A stretch of 64,000 nt of DNA from Bacteroidota bacterium (GTDB taxonomy: Bacteria; Bacteroidota; Ignavibacteria; UBA10030; UBA6906): NCBI GenBank assembly GCA_030835135.1, contig JAUQWO010000075.1:275330-339329 (forward strand), read 5' to 3'. Both the position numbers and the translations under genes were made by a program. Each line of letters starts with the position of its first letter. Within the stretch, counting starts at the first letter, position 1. Below are positions 40,835 to 49,142 of the stretch, one piece after another. The notes under the pieces were generated by a model. That model was not told the origin of the DNA, searched no databases, and worked only from the letters and a program-made list of their open reading frames with translations.

Positions 40835-41923
40835 ATGTCCACAGTCTTTGGCGTCATCATGGCCGGTGGGGTCGGTACCCGCTTCTGGCCCCGCAGCAGG
40901 GAGAAGACGCCGAAACAGGCGCTCGAGATCACCGGGAAGGAAACGATGATCCAGAGCACCGCCGGTCGTCTGACACGCATGATCGACCCCCGCCATCTGT
41001 ACATCATCACGAATAAGATGCAGCGGGCCCTCCTCGCAAAGCAACTTTCGTACGTTCCCGAAGACAACATCCTGGATGAACCGGTCGGGCGCAACACGGC
41101 CCCGTGCATCGGTCTCGCTGCGCTGCACTGCCGCCGCGCCGATCCCGATGCGATCATGGTCGTCCTGCCGGCGGACCACGTCATCCAGAATGACGAGGAG
41201 TTCCTCCGCATCCTTGGCGTTGCCGCCGGGACCGCGAACGAATCCGCGAGTCTCCTGACGATCGGGATCAAACCCCGTCACCCCGAGACCGGCTACGGAT
41301 ATATCCAGGTCTTTACCGAGCCCGGTGACCACAACCCCTATGCGGCACGCGGGGTGATGAAGGTAAAGACGTTCGCCGAGAAACCGAATCTGCCGACCGC
41401 CCAGATGTTCCTCGAAAGCGGCGACTTCCTCTGGAACAGCGGCATGTTCGTCTGGCGCGCCGACGCCATCCTCAGCGAGATCCAGCGCCTGCTGCCTGAA
41501 CTGCATGCCGAGCTGATGAAGATCGATCAGACCATCGGGACCCCGCACTACGCCGCTGCGGTGGAGCAGGCCTACGGCATCATCCGCAGCATCTCCATCG
41601 ACTATGGCATCATGGAGAAGTCGGAACGGGTGTATTGCATCCCGGGCGACTTCGGGTGGAGCGATATCGGCTCCTGGGATGAGGTGTACCGCATCTCCGG
41701 GAAGGATTCCGGTGGCAATACGATCACCGGCTCGGTGATCCAGAAGGATACGAAGAATTGCTATGTGTATTCGCCGGGCAAGGTGGTCGCGACGATCGGG
41801 GTGGAAGATCTCATCATCGTGAACACCGATGATGCGCTGCTGATCTGCAAACGGGAACGTTCGCAGGAAGTGAAGGAGATCGCGGACTACCTGAAGCGCA
41901 AGCAGATGAACGACTATCTGTGA
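40835..41923 (+). CDS. Mannose-1-phosphate guanylyltransferase
   Basis: 362 residues from the ATG at 40835; the open frame upstream overlaps atpC in another frame. The nucleotide-binding signature is IMAGGVGTRFWPRSREKTPKQ (shown in part: GGxGTRFWPxS...PKQ), followed by the ADHVI loop in VLPADHVIQNDEEF, the sugar-phosphate site GYGYIQV, FAEKPN, and FLWNSGMFVWRADAI. The reaction makes GDP-mannose from GTP and mannose-1-phosphate for polysaccharide and glycoprotein synthesis. It lacks the C-terminal phosphomannose isomerase domain of bifunctional forms. It is in the atpDC operon by position, and rlpA starts 2 bases after its stop. Confidence 0.92.
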   Translation: MSTVFGVIMAGGVGTRFWPRSREKTPKQALEITGKETMIQSTAGRLTRMIDPRHLYIITNKMQRALLAKQLSYVPEDNILDEPVGRNTAPCIGLAALHCRRADPDAIMVVLPADHVIQNDEEFLRILGVAAGTANESASLLTIGIKPRHPETGYGYIQVFTEPGDHNPYAARGVMKVKTFAEKPNLPTAQMFLESGDFLWNSGMFVWRADAILSEIQRLLPELHAELMKIDQTIGTPHYAAAVEQAYGIIRSISIDYGIMEKSERVYCIPGDFGWSDIGSWDEVYRISGKDSGGNTITGSVIQKDTKNCYVYSPGKVVATIGVEDLIIVNTDDALLICKRERSQEVKEIADYLKRKQMNDYL

Positions 41924-41925
41924 GC

Positions 41926-42366
41926 ATGGTGCGGCGCGCCCTCCGGACATCCGTGGTGTTGTGCATGCTGCTGCTCACCGGATGCGGTACCACGTCGCCC
42001 CGCTTCACCTCGTCTCCCCGGCCCCCGTCGCGCGACGAGTCGGTGCATCAGCTGTCCGGCATTGCCTCGTACTATGCACACGAGTTCGATGGCAAGCCGA
42101 CGGCCAACGGCGAAGTGTACGATATGCATCAGCTCACGGCGGCGCACAGGACGTTGCCGTTCAATTCGCGGGTGCGCGTGACGAACCAGACCACGGGGGT
42201 GTCGGTCGTGGTCCGCATCAACGACCGCGGGCCGTTCAAGAATGACCGGGTCATCGACCTCTCACTCGCCGCGGCGCAGAAGATAGGTCTCATCGCACAG
42301 GGCACAGGGCCGGTCCGGCTCGACGTCCTGGAACTCGGATCAACCGGAACACCGGTACCAGAATGA
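41926..42366 (+). CDS. rlpA: RlpA-like septal lytic transglycosylase lipoprotein
   Basis: 146 residues. Lipoprotein signal MVRRALRTSVVLCMLLLTGC. The double-psi beta-barrel follows: GIASYYAHEFDGKPTANGE, LTAAHRTLPFNSRVRVTNQT, VVVRINDRGPF, RVIDLSLAAAQKIGL. These segments contain the family's conserved Glu/His/Asp positions. RlpA cleaves denuded glycan strands during septation or binds them. The SPOR domain found in some RlpA proteins is missing. The ATG at 41926 is 2 bases after the previous stop and the 3' end overlaps the next gene by 4 bases, so all are one operon. Confidence 0.92.
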   Translation: MVRRALRTSVVLCMLLLTGCGTTSPRFTSSPRPPSRDESVHQLSGIASYYAHEFDGKPTANGEVYDMHQLTAAHRTLPFNSRVRVTNQTTGVSVVVRINDRGPFKNDRVIDLSLAAAQKIGLIAQGTGPVRLDVLELGSTGTPVPE

Positions 42367-43013
42367 AACGCCAGCTTCTCACAGAACAGGATGTCCGTTG
42401 CGCTGCAGGGAAGGGGAAGACCCGCCTGACCGTGCCGCGTGCCACGATCGTGACCCCGCTCGCGGCGGATGCCGCCCTCGAGAAGAAGATCACGATCGAG
42501 CGGACGGACAACGTGCCGGTCGTCCCGTCAGCTGCCACCGGTACGGTGCCGGCCGCTGACATGCCGTCGGTCGCGATCGGGTCCGATCATGGCGGGTTCG
42601 CGCTGAAGGCGGAGCTGATCGAGTTCATGACGGCGATGGGTGTGCGCGTGGAGGATGTCGGGACACGGAGCACGGAGGCGTGCGACTACCCCGACTTCGC
42701 CCATGCCGTGGCCGTGCGTGTGGCCGGCGGCGGAGCGGCGCTCGGGATCATGATCGATGGCGCAGGGATCGGGTCCTGCATGACGGTGAACAAGGTGCCG
42801 GGGATCCTCGGTGCATGCTGTGTGAATGAGTTCATGGCGCGCAACGCGCGTGAGCACAACAATGCGAATGTGCTCACACTCGGCAGCCGCGTGATCGGCA
42901 TCGAGGTCGCAAAGGGCATCGTGAACGTCTTTCTGCGCACACCCTTTGCGGGCGGACGGCATGCGGCGCGCGTGCAGAAGATCCTGGGGGTGGAGAAGAA
43001 ATACCGCCCCTGA
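42363..43013 (+). CDS. rpiB: Ribose-5-phosphate isomerase B with EutQ-like N-terminal segment
   Basis: 216 residues. The C-terminal 145 residues (from MPSVAIGSDHGGFALKAELI) are a complete RpiB/LacAB isomerase: DHGGF, the EDVGTRSTEACDYPDFAH segment, IMIDGAGIGSCMTVNKVPGI with Cys replaced region GIG, and ANVLTLGSRVIG. The reaction interconverts ribose-5-phosphate and ribulose-5-phosphate or related aldoses. The first 70 residues are extra: RQLLTEQDVRCAAGKGKTRL then VPRATIVTPLAADAALEKKI, resembling the N-terminus of EutQ and similar microcompartment-associated proteins (LITxxDIRAA...IITPxA), followed by an Ala/Pro linker. No microcompartment shell gene is in the window. A 4-base ATGA overlap links it to rlpA. 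A terminator follows. Confidence 0.88.
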   Translation: MKRQLLTEQDVRCAAGKGKTRLTVPRATIVTPLAADAALEKKITIERTDNVPVVPSAATGTVPAADMPSVAIGSDHGGFALKAELIEFMTAMGVRVEDVGTRSTEACDYPDFAHAVAVRVAGGGAALGIMIDGAGIGSCMTVNKVPGILGACCVNEFMARNAREHNNANVLTLGSRVIGIEVAKGIVNVFLRTPFAGGRHAARVQKILGVEKKYRP

Positions 43014-43047
43014 ACCTGGATGGCGGACGAACGATGGGATGTGACGG

Positions 43048-43081
43048 GAGACCGGTCGAGAGATCGGTCTCTATCATTTTT
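43048..43081 (+). terminator. Rho-independent terminator of the atpD-rpiB operon
   Basis: GAGACCG (43048-43054) pairs with CGGTCTC (43065-43071), followed by TATCATTTTT. It lies 35 bases after the rpiB stop. Confidence 0.75.
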
Positions 43082-43383
43082 GCACCGACCATGCGGTCAT
43101 CTGGTCAATAATCGACCTGAAAAAATCTGCGAATGGTGAATCTGGCCTGGAATGGGCCCGATTTTCATGGCACAGCGCTTGCAAGTCTTATCGGCGAGCA
43201 ACTTTGCCCCCTGTATCCGTGTTATATATGAGAAGTAGGATCGGTCTGTACAAGCTGTTGGTCACCGTTCTTTGGTAACGACTTCCGTTGTAAGGAGTTG
43301 GACGGACAGCACCTCCCTGGTACGAGGATATGGGGACAGCGTCGATCACAGGTTACGACATCATCGACCCGGAAGGACATCTC
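43082..43383. other. Intergenic leader of the lytic transglycosylase gene
   Basis: No gene is seen. It contains the sigma-54-type promoter (43168-43183) and about 190 bases of untranslated leader. No clear activator-binding inverted repeat was recognised upstream of the promoter. Confidence 0.5.
43168..43183 (+). promoter_or_regulatory. Sigma-54-type promoter
   Basis: TGGCACAGCGCTTGCA matches the sigma-54 consensus TGGCAC-N5-TTGCA. The GG of the -24 element and the GC of the -12 element are separated by exactly 10 bases. The predicted start is about 190 bases before the lytic transglycosylase ATG. Confidence 0.6.
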
Positions 43384-44124
43384 ATGCTGAAGCAACGCAT
43401 TCTGATCGCCCTCTTCTCGGCTGCGCTTCTCGCCGGTTGTACGCCCTTTGGCGACGGCGGATTGCGCAAGACCGGGTTGGATCGGTCGCAGGGGAACCCG
43501 GCGGCACCCGCAGCCTCGCTGCAGGATGCTGGCCGATCCGCCCCGCTGATCGATGCTTCAACGCGTGCGATCGTGCACATGTATGGTGCCACGATCAAAC
43601 AGAACGCTGAACGCAATGGCTTCGACTGGCGGCTCGTGCTCGCCACCATGAAACAGGAATCGCGCTTTTCGCCCACGGCGGAGAGTGGCCGCGGTGCGTT
43701 CGGGCTCATGCAGCTGATGCCGAGCACGAGCGAAGAGATCGCCCGCGATCTGGCGATCGAGGACCTCAGCCACCCGAGCAACAACATCCGCGGCGGCGTG
43801 TACTACATGCGCCAATTGTATGATCTCTTCAAGGGAGCCCCGGAGGCCGACCGCATCAAACTGACCCTTGCCGCGTACAATGCGGGGATCGGCCGTGTCT
43901 ATGATGCGCAGGAGCTTGCGGCGTATCTGCACGAGGACCCGCTGGCGTGGGAGTCGATCCGCGATATGCTCCCGTTGCTCTCGCGGCGCTATGATTCACT
44001 CCACCGGAGCGTGTGGGATGGTGAGAAGCCGAGGGCAGGATATTTTGGGAACGCCCGGGAGACGGTGAAGTACGTGGAGAACGTGATGGCTCACTACGAC
44101 GAGTACCGTTTGATGCTCAACTGA
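43384..44124 (+). CDS. Lytic transglycosylase lipoprotein (SLT/MltC-type)
   Basis: 246 residues from ATG 43384; the frame opens 18 codons earlier without a ribosome site. The lipoprotein signal is LKQRILIALFSAALLAGC. The SLT domain has the catalytic Glu in ATMKQESRFSPTAES, then GRGAFGLMQLMPSTSEEIAR, NIRGGVYYMRQLYDLF and LTLAAYNAGIGRVYDAQELA, the full set of goose-lysozyme-like motifs. It cleaves peptidoglycan with formation of 1,6-anhydro ends, from the outer membrane. The gene is monocistronic and is preceded by a sigma-54-type promoter, suggesting that it is induced by a specific signal. Confidence 0.92.
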   Translation: MLKQRILIALFSAALLAGCTPFGDGGLRKTGLDRSQGNPAAPAASLQDAGRSAPLIDASTRAIVHMYGATIKQNAERNGFDWRLVLATMKQESRFSPTAESGRGAFGLMQLMPSTSEEIARDLAIEDLSHPSNNIRGGVYYMRQLYDLFKGAPEADRIKLTLAAYNAGIGRVYDAQELAAYLHEDPLAWESIRDMLPLLSRRYDSLHRSVWDGEKPRAGYFGNARETVKYVENVMAHYDEYRLMLN

Positions 44125-44182
44125 TGAGGACCTGATCCGGAGCGGTCACGACCGCAGCCGGACGGCAGGAACGAACAAACGA

Positions 44183-44233
44183 AAGACCCGGAGAGAGGGA
44201 AGCGCATGTGCGCCCACCCTGTCTCCGGGTCTT
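44183..44233. terminator. Hairpin between convergent genes
   Basis: AAGACCCGGAGA (44183-44194) and TCTCCGGGTCTT (44222-44233) pair perfectly over 12 bases, with a shorter inner GCGCATGTGCGC palindrome. It separates the lytic transglycosylase gene from the pyruvoyl arginine decarboxylase gene and may end transcription both ways. Confidence 0.6.
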
Positions 44234-44260
44234 CGCGTTCGTACCGCCCGATCTCCCCGA

Positions 44261-44806
44261 TCAGGGGAGGAGGATCGCACATGCCACGACGGTCGTCCAG
44301 ATGCCGTCCTTGTGGCCTTCCGCCGACTGTGTCACGTTGTAGGTCTTGACGATCTTGCCGCTCATCTTGTAGACCTTCTCGCGTTCATCCCAGCCAAGCA
44401 TCGGGTCGAATTCCACGCCCAGGGTGCTGGCCAGCATCGTCGCGGCAAGGTCTTCGGCATATTCGCCGGCCTTCTCGTCGGTCTCGCCGAACGGATGGTG
44501 CTCGGAGAGGTATCCGTACTGACTGTTGTCCGCGGGGGTGGCGACGCCGATCGACGCCGCCACGAGGCGGTTCGGTTCGTTGGTCGCATTCCGCGCCATC
44601 ACGGCGAACGTGATCTGCCCGGGCTGGAGCTGCTTCAGTCCGTCTTCCGTCGGGATCCGTTTGCACCCCGGGGGATAAATGCTGGACACGGTGACAAGAT
44701 TGCACTTCTCGATCTTGGCGTCGCGCAGGGCCAATTCGAAGGACTGCAGATAGTCCTTATGACGGCCTACCCCCTTGGTGAAGAATATCTTGGACGGGAC
44801 GTACAC
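44261..44806 (-). CDS. pdaD: Pyruvoyl-dependent arginine decarboxylase
   Basis: 181 residues starting at GTG 44806 with GAGGAA upstream. Residues [20 protein letters not shown], then [16 protein letters not shown], then [14 protein letters not shown], then [20 protein letters not shown] and [15 protein letters not shown] match the PdaD family. Self-cleavage is expected at the Ser-Ser pair in VSSIYPP, giving a beta chain and a pyruvoyl-bearing alpha chain. The enzyme converts arginine to agmatine for polyamine synthesis without PLP. It follows tyrS by 43 bases and is the last gene of the smpB-tyrS-pdaD run. Confidence 0.93.
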   Translation of the reverse strand: MYVPSKIFFTKGVGRHKDYLQSFELALRDAKIEKCNLVTVSSIYPPGCKRIPTEDGLKQLQPGQITFAVMARNATNEPNRLVAASIGVATPADNSQYGYLSEHHPFGETDEKAGEYAEDLAATMLASTLGVEFDPMLGWDEREKVYKMSGKIVKTYNVTQSAEGHKDGIWTTVVACAILLP

Positions 44807-44849
44807 TTCCTCATCTCCCTTTCTCTAAGTCACATGTTGATGTCGGCGA

Positions 44850-46076
44850 TCACGGTTCACCGGGCAGGACGCGCGTGAACTTGCGCTTCCCAACCTTCAC
44901 GATGACGCCCTTGCTGAAGTCGATGACCGCTGCCGGATCGGCGATACGCTGGCCATCCACGGAGACGCCTCCCTGTTCGATCAGGCGCCGGGCCTCACCC
45001 TTCGATGAAGCCATCCCTGTGTCCGTCAGGATCTGCACGATCACCGCCGATGTGCCGGCGCACCGGCTCTCCGGGATCTCATCGGGCAGGTCCTTCTTGA
45101 CGAAAATGCGGTCGAATTCTTCCTCCGCTGCTGTCGCCGCCGCGGGAGAATGATACAATGCCACCAGTTCACGCGCAAGCCGGCGCTTGAGATCGCGCGG
45201 GTTCGCCGTGCCTTTGTCGAACTGTTGGCGGACCTCCGCGAGCTCCGTGGCCGGCATCGTGGTGGCCAGGAGCATGTAGTCGTAGATCAGCGTGTCCGGG
45301 ATCGACAGGGTCTTGCCATAGATCTGCTGCGGCTCATCGCTGATGCCGATGTAGTTGTCGAGCGACTTGCTCATCTTCTCGACACCGTCCGTGCCGGCAA
45401 GGATGGGCATCGTCAGCGTCACCTGCGGGTCCTGCCCGAACTCGCGCTGGATGTCGCGTCCGACCAGCAGATTGAACTTCTGGTCCGTGCCGCCGAGCTC
45501 AACATCCGACCGTACGGCAACGGAATCCATCGCCTGGGCGAGAGGATAGAGGAGTTCGTGCATGCTGATCGGCTCGCCCGCCTTGTACCGCTTCTCGAAA
45601 TCGTCGCGCTCCAGCATCCGGGCCACGGTGTATTTGCCGCCGAGACTGATGACATCCGCAAAGCTCATCTTGCCGAGCCATTCGGAGTTGTACACCATCT
45701 CGATCTTCTTCCCGGCGAGGATCTTTGTCGCCTGCTCGAAGTACGACTGCCCGTTCTTGCGGGTGGCGTCGAGGGTCAGGGCAGGGCGGGTCTTGTTGCG
45801 GCCGGACGGGTCGCCGATCATGCCGGTGAAATCGCCGACGATCAGGATCGCGTGATGACCGAGGTCCTGGAATTGACGCAGCTTGCGGAGCACAACGGAA
45901 TGGCCAAGATGCAGATCGGGGCGGCTCGGGTCACAGCCGAGCTTGATCCTGAGGGGCTTGTGTGCCTGGAGAGATGACTCGATCTTTCGGGCGAGGTCTT
46001 CTTCACGGATGATCTCGGCGGCACCGCGCCTGATCACATCCATTTGCTCGTTCAGAGGTGGAAACTGCTCGATCAT
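44850..46076 (-). CDS. tyrS: Tyrosyl-tRNA synthetase
   Basis: 408 residues. Class I synthetase: the HIGH-type motif is PDLHLGHSVVLRKL, the KMSKS motif is VEKMSKSLDNYIG, and the tyrosine pocket includes IVGDFTGMIGDPSGRN and GGTDQKFNLLVGRD. The C-terminal S4-type RNA-binding domain reads SSKGEARRLIEQGGVSVDGQ. It attaches tyrosine to tRNA-Tyr. The length and the DPSGRNKTRP segment place it in the bacterial TyrRS group with HLGH (TyrZ-like). Its ATG lies directly after the smpB stop codon. Confidence 0.97.
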   Translation of the reverse strand: MIEQFPPLNEQMDVIRRGAAEIIREEDLARKIESSLQAHKPLRIKLGCDPSRPDLHLGHSVVLRKLRQFQDLGHHAILIVGDFTGMIGDPSGRNKTRPALTLDATRKNGQSYFEQATKILAGKKIEMVYNSEWLGKMSFADVISLGGKYTVARMLERDDFEKRYKAGEPISMHELLYPLAQAMDSVAVRSDVELGGTDQKFNLLVGRDIQREFGQDPQVTLTMPILAGTDGVEKMSKSLDNYIGISDEPQQIYGKTLSIPDTLIYDYMLLATTMPATELAEVRQQFDKGTANPRDLKRRLARELVALYHSPAAATAAEEEFDRIFVKKDLPDEIPESRCAGTSAVIVQILTDTGMASSKGEARRLIEQGGVSVDGQRIADPAAVIDFSKGVIVKVGKRKFTRVLPGEP

Positions 46077-46541
46077 CTACCGTGCATAATTCCTTCTAAT
46101 GTCCCGCTCCGCCTCCCGGCGCGCGATGTCTTCCCTGCGGTCGTGTTCGCGCTTGCCGCGACAGATCCCGATGAGGACCTTTGCGAGGCGGTTGTGGAAA
46201 TACACTTTCAATGGAACAAGGGTCAGACCCGCTTCACCCAGCCGTCCGGTGATCTTGCGGATCTCCTTCCTGTGAAGGAGGAGCTTCCGCTTCCGGAGGG
46301 GATCGACGTTGGCGTAACTCCCCTGTTCGTACGGGCTGACGTGCATGCCGTTCAGCCACACTTCGCCGTCCTTGATCTGAGCCCATGCTTCGGCGATGTT
46401 CGCATTTCCCAAACGGAGCGATTTGACCTCCGTTCCGGTCAGCACGATACCCGCCTCGAAGGAATCAAGGACAATGTACTCGTGTCGAGCTTTGCGGTTG
46501 GTCGCGACGGCTCTATCTTCCGCCGTCTCCTTCTGTGCCAT
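46077..46541 (-). CDS. smpB: tmRNA-binding protein SmpB
   Basis: 154 residues from the ATG at 46541; the frame stays open further upstream but that part is antisense to the histidine kinase gene. Typical segments: RKARHEYIVLDSFEAGIVLT, GTEVKSLRLGNANIAEAWAQ, GEVWLNGMHVSPYEQGS, RKRKLLLHRKEIRKITG, GLTLVPLKVYFHNRLAKVLI. The C-terminal basic tail (KREHDRREDIARREAERDIR) is the part that enters the empty mRNA channel. SmpB brings tmRNA to stalled ribosomes in trans-translation. tmRNA itself is not seen in this window. Strong promoter upstream. Confidence 0.97.
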   Translation of the reverse strand: MAQKETAEDRAVATNRKARHEYIVLDSFEAGIVLTGTEVKSLRLGNANIAEAWAQIKDGEVWLNGMHVSPYEQGSYANVDPLRKRKLLLHRKEIRKITGRLGEAGLTLVPLKVYFHNRLAKVLIGICRGKREHDRREDIARREAERDIRRNYAR

Positions 46542-46565
46542 CGTCCCGTCGGTTTTTGCCCGCAT

Positions 46566-46594
46566 AGTATACCGAAATCCGATAGGAAAAGCAA
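46566..46594 (-). promoter_or_regulatory. Promoter of the smpB-tyrS-pdaD run
   Basis: On the minus strand TTGCTT and TATACT with a 17-base spacer, 25 bases before the smpB ATG. Confidence 0.65.
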
Positions 46595-46652
46595 TGCTCT
46601 GGCGCGGCACGATGAGAAACCGTATATTCTCCGAACCACCGGAGAGCTTCCT

Positions 46653-49142
46653 ATGCCTCTGTCCCAGTTCCTCCGCCGGCCGGTTGTTCTCCTCGATCTC
46701 CTCGCTCTGGTCATCTGCTGTGCGGGGATCCTGCATATCCACCAGAAAGCCGGCCTGGGGATCGGCTTGATCGAGTCTGCGCATCAGATCGTCGTAGACC
46801 GTGTCACCGATGACCGTGCACACCCGGCTCTTCATCCCGGTGACCGCCTTGCAGCGCTCGACGGGCAGAACATTGCATACGTCGAGGATGTGGAATTCCT
46901 TCTCGATCTGCGCCATATCGGCGATACCGTTACGTGTACCGTGGAGCGTGCCGCTGGCAGGGAAACCCTTCCCGTCGCACTTGTGCCGTACTACTCAACG
47001 TCGTATCTGGTCATTGTCATCCTGGTGAGCTCCCTCTTTTATATCGTCGGGGTGTTCGTCCGATTCCGCCGGCCGGATGATCCTGCCGCACGGGTGTACC
47101 ACGCCGGTTCGGTCGGGACCGCCGTGATGCTTTCCACGACGTGGGGGCATCTCGGTCCTCCCCCCGAAGTGACCGGTGTCGTGCTCCGCATGGTGTTCTC
47201 CTCGGCCTACGTGTTCGTTCCCGTCTTCTTTCTTCATTTCGTACGCCTGTTCCCCCGGGCCCGCGGGCTCCATGCCGGCCGTATCATCCAGGCCGCACTG
47301 TATCTTCTCGCTGCCGTGCTTGCCGGAGCGAGCAGCGCGTCGTTCCTGGCCGCCGCACAGACCGGCCTGGTGACCGATTTCCATGTGCACCTCACGCTCT
47401 TCACCCTCACACGATATTTTCTGATCGCGCTTGTGCTCGCCGGACTGGTCGGCATCCGGCACTCGTACGTCCATGCCGGCGATGAGCCGGAGCGGCGCAG
47501 GCTCCGCTGGGTTGTCTGGGGACTCTTCGTCGGGTTCATCCCGTTCGTCGGGCTCTGGGTCATCCCCTCGATCGCGCTGTCGTATCCCCTCGTCCCGGAA
47601 GAGGTCATGCTGCTGGCCTCCGGCGCCATCCCGGTCGCCTTCGGCATCTCCATCGTCCGCTATCACATCATGGATGTGGACCTGCTCCTCGGGCGCAGTG
47701 TGGTCTACACCATCGTGATGGGGGCGCTCATACTCATCTACGCCATCATCGTCGGCGGAGCAGCAGCCCTGGCAACCACGATGGCGCACGAACCCTCCGT
47801 GATCGTTCCCGCCGTTGCTGCGATCATCATGGCGCTCTCGTTCGAACCGCTGCGCCGCGGAGTGCAGAACGTCGTGGACCGGCGCTACTTCCGGGTGCGC
47901 TACAATTTCCGGTTGGAAGGGCGACGCCTCCTCGACGGCATCGTGCGATCGCATTCCCTCGGGTCGCTGGGGGAACGGATCATCACGGACCTCCCCGGCG
48001 TGATCCCGATGGAGAAGCTGGCACTGCTGCTCACGCACAGGGACACGGGAACGTTCGAGGTCCTCGCATCGTCCGGTTGCGATGAAGAAGACTCATTGCC
48101 GGTACAGGTGCAGGATATCTGGTCGGGTGAGCGCGGACCCCTGGGCAGTGCGGAGTTCATCGAGCCAGGCCTTCCGTATGCGACCATGCCGCCGCAGGTG
48201 CGGGAGCGATGGGGCATCGTCCTGGCGATCCCGATGGTGGCAAAGGAACAGCCGTCCCTCACGGCCATGCTGGTCTGCGGACGGAAGCGCGCCGGCACGC
48301 GATTCAGCAACGAGGATGTGGACCTCCTCACGACGGTGTGCGGGAGCGCGGGGACCGAGATCGAGCGCATCCTCCTCACCCGGGCATACCTCGAATTGCA
48401 GCAGGCCGAAGAACGGTTGAAAGTGTTGAACGCCATGAAATCGGACTTCGTGTCGTACGTCTCACACGACCTCCGCACACCGCTCACCTCGATCAAGATG
48501 TACGCCGAACTCCTGCGGGCGAGAGTGCCACGGCTCGACCGTAAGGCGATGGACCATCTTGCGGTGATCCAGGGGGAGGCGGACCGCCTGAACCGCATGG
48601 TGACGACCATCCTGGATTCCGCGCGCATCGAACAGGGAGCGGTTCAGTACACCCTGCAGACGGTGGACCTGCGCAAGGCGATACGCACGGTCCTGCGCCT
48701 GATGTCGTATCAATTCACGAAGGAAGGCGTCGCCATCGATCTGCACCTGCCTCCCGGCCGTGCGCCGTTATGGGTGCATGCCGACCCCGATGCGGTGCGT
48801 GAAGCGTTGCTGAATCTCCTCACGAACGCGATGAAGTATTCCCCCAACGACAAGCACATTACGATCGCGGCGGCCCGCACCCGTTCGGGGATCGCTCTTC
48901 GCGTGCGCGACCGGGGGATCGGGATCCGACAGGAGGTGGTGCCGCACCTCTTCGACAAATTCTATCGCGATCCCTCGTTGCCCGGGAAGGTCCAGGGCGT
49001 CGGGATCGGCCTGTCCGTTGTGAAACATATCATGGATGCGCACGGCGGCAGGGTGGAGGTGCAGAGCGCACCCGGACAGGGCTCGGAATTCAGTCTCATC
49101 TTTCCCACATCACAGCGCACACCCGGGGGTCAGAGAACATGA
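46653..49142 (+). CDS. Large membrane histidine kinase (PDZ-like, multi-TM, GAF-like, HisKA, HATPase)
   Basis: 829 residues from the ATG at 46653 (GGAGAG upstream); the open frame reaches back to 46044, antisense to smpB, and is not coding. Order: one TM helix (about 9-28); a periplasmic PDZ-like segment (HPALHPGDRLAALDGQNIAY, then TCTVERAAGRETLPVALVP); about seven TM helices to residue 400; a GAF-like domain up to about 580; a coiled linker; HisKA with the phospho-His near residue 608 (SYVSHDLRTPLTSIKM); and HATPase with NLLTNAMKYSPNDKH, VRDRGIGIRQE, LFDKFYRDPS and GVGIGLSVVKHI. The PDZ plus membrane-helix arrangement suggests sensing of envelope proteins or ligands. A 4-base ATGA overlap with the next gene defines the partner regulator. 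Confidence 0.9.
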   Translation: MPLSQFLRRPVVLLDLLALVICCAGILHIHQKAGLGIGLIESAHQIVVDRVTDDRAHPALHPGDRLAALDGQNIAYVEDVEFLLDLRHIGDTVTCTVERAAGRETLPVALVPYYSTSYLVIVILVSSLFYIVGVFVRFRRPDDPAARVYHAGSVGTAVMLSTTWGHLGPPPEVTGVVLRMVFSSAYVFVPVFFLHFVRLFPRARGLHAGRIIQAALYLLAAVLAGASSASFLAAAQTGLVTDFHVHLTLFTLTRYFLIALVLAGLVGIRHSYVHAGDEPERRRLRWVVWGLFVGFIPFVGLWVIPSIALSYPLVPEEVMLLASGAIPVAFGISIVRYHIMDVDLLLGRSVVYTIVMGALILIYAIIVGGAAALATTMAHEPSVIVPAVAAIIMALSFEPLRRGVQNVVDRRYFRVRYNFRLEGRRLLDGIVRSHSLGSLGERIITDLPGVIPMEKLALLLTHRDTGTFEVLASSGCDEEDSLPVQVQDIWSGERGPLGSAEFIEPGLPYATMPPQVRERWGIVLAIPMVAKEQPSLTAMLVCGRKRAGTRFSNEDVDLLTTVCGSAGTEIERILLTRAYLELQQAEERLKVLNAMKSDFVSYVSHDLRTPLTSIKMYAELLRARVPRLDRKAMDHLAVIQGEADRLNRMVTTILDSARIEQGAVQYTLQTVDLRKAIRTVLRLMSYQFTKEGVAIDLHLPPGRAPLWVHADPDAVREALLNLLTNAMKYSPNDKHITIAAARTRSGIALRVRDRGIGIRQEVVPHLFDKFYRDPSLPGKVQGVGIGLSVVKHIMDAHGGRVEVQSAPGQGSEFSLIFPTSQRTPGGQRT

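Noticed and set aside
46044-46652. Upstream extension of the histidine kinase frame
   Set aside because: This part is antisense to smpB, which is certain; the signal-anchor helix and ribosome site put the kinase start at 46653.
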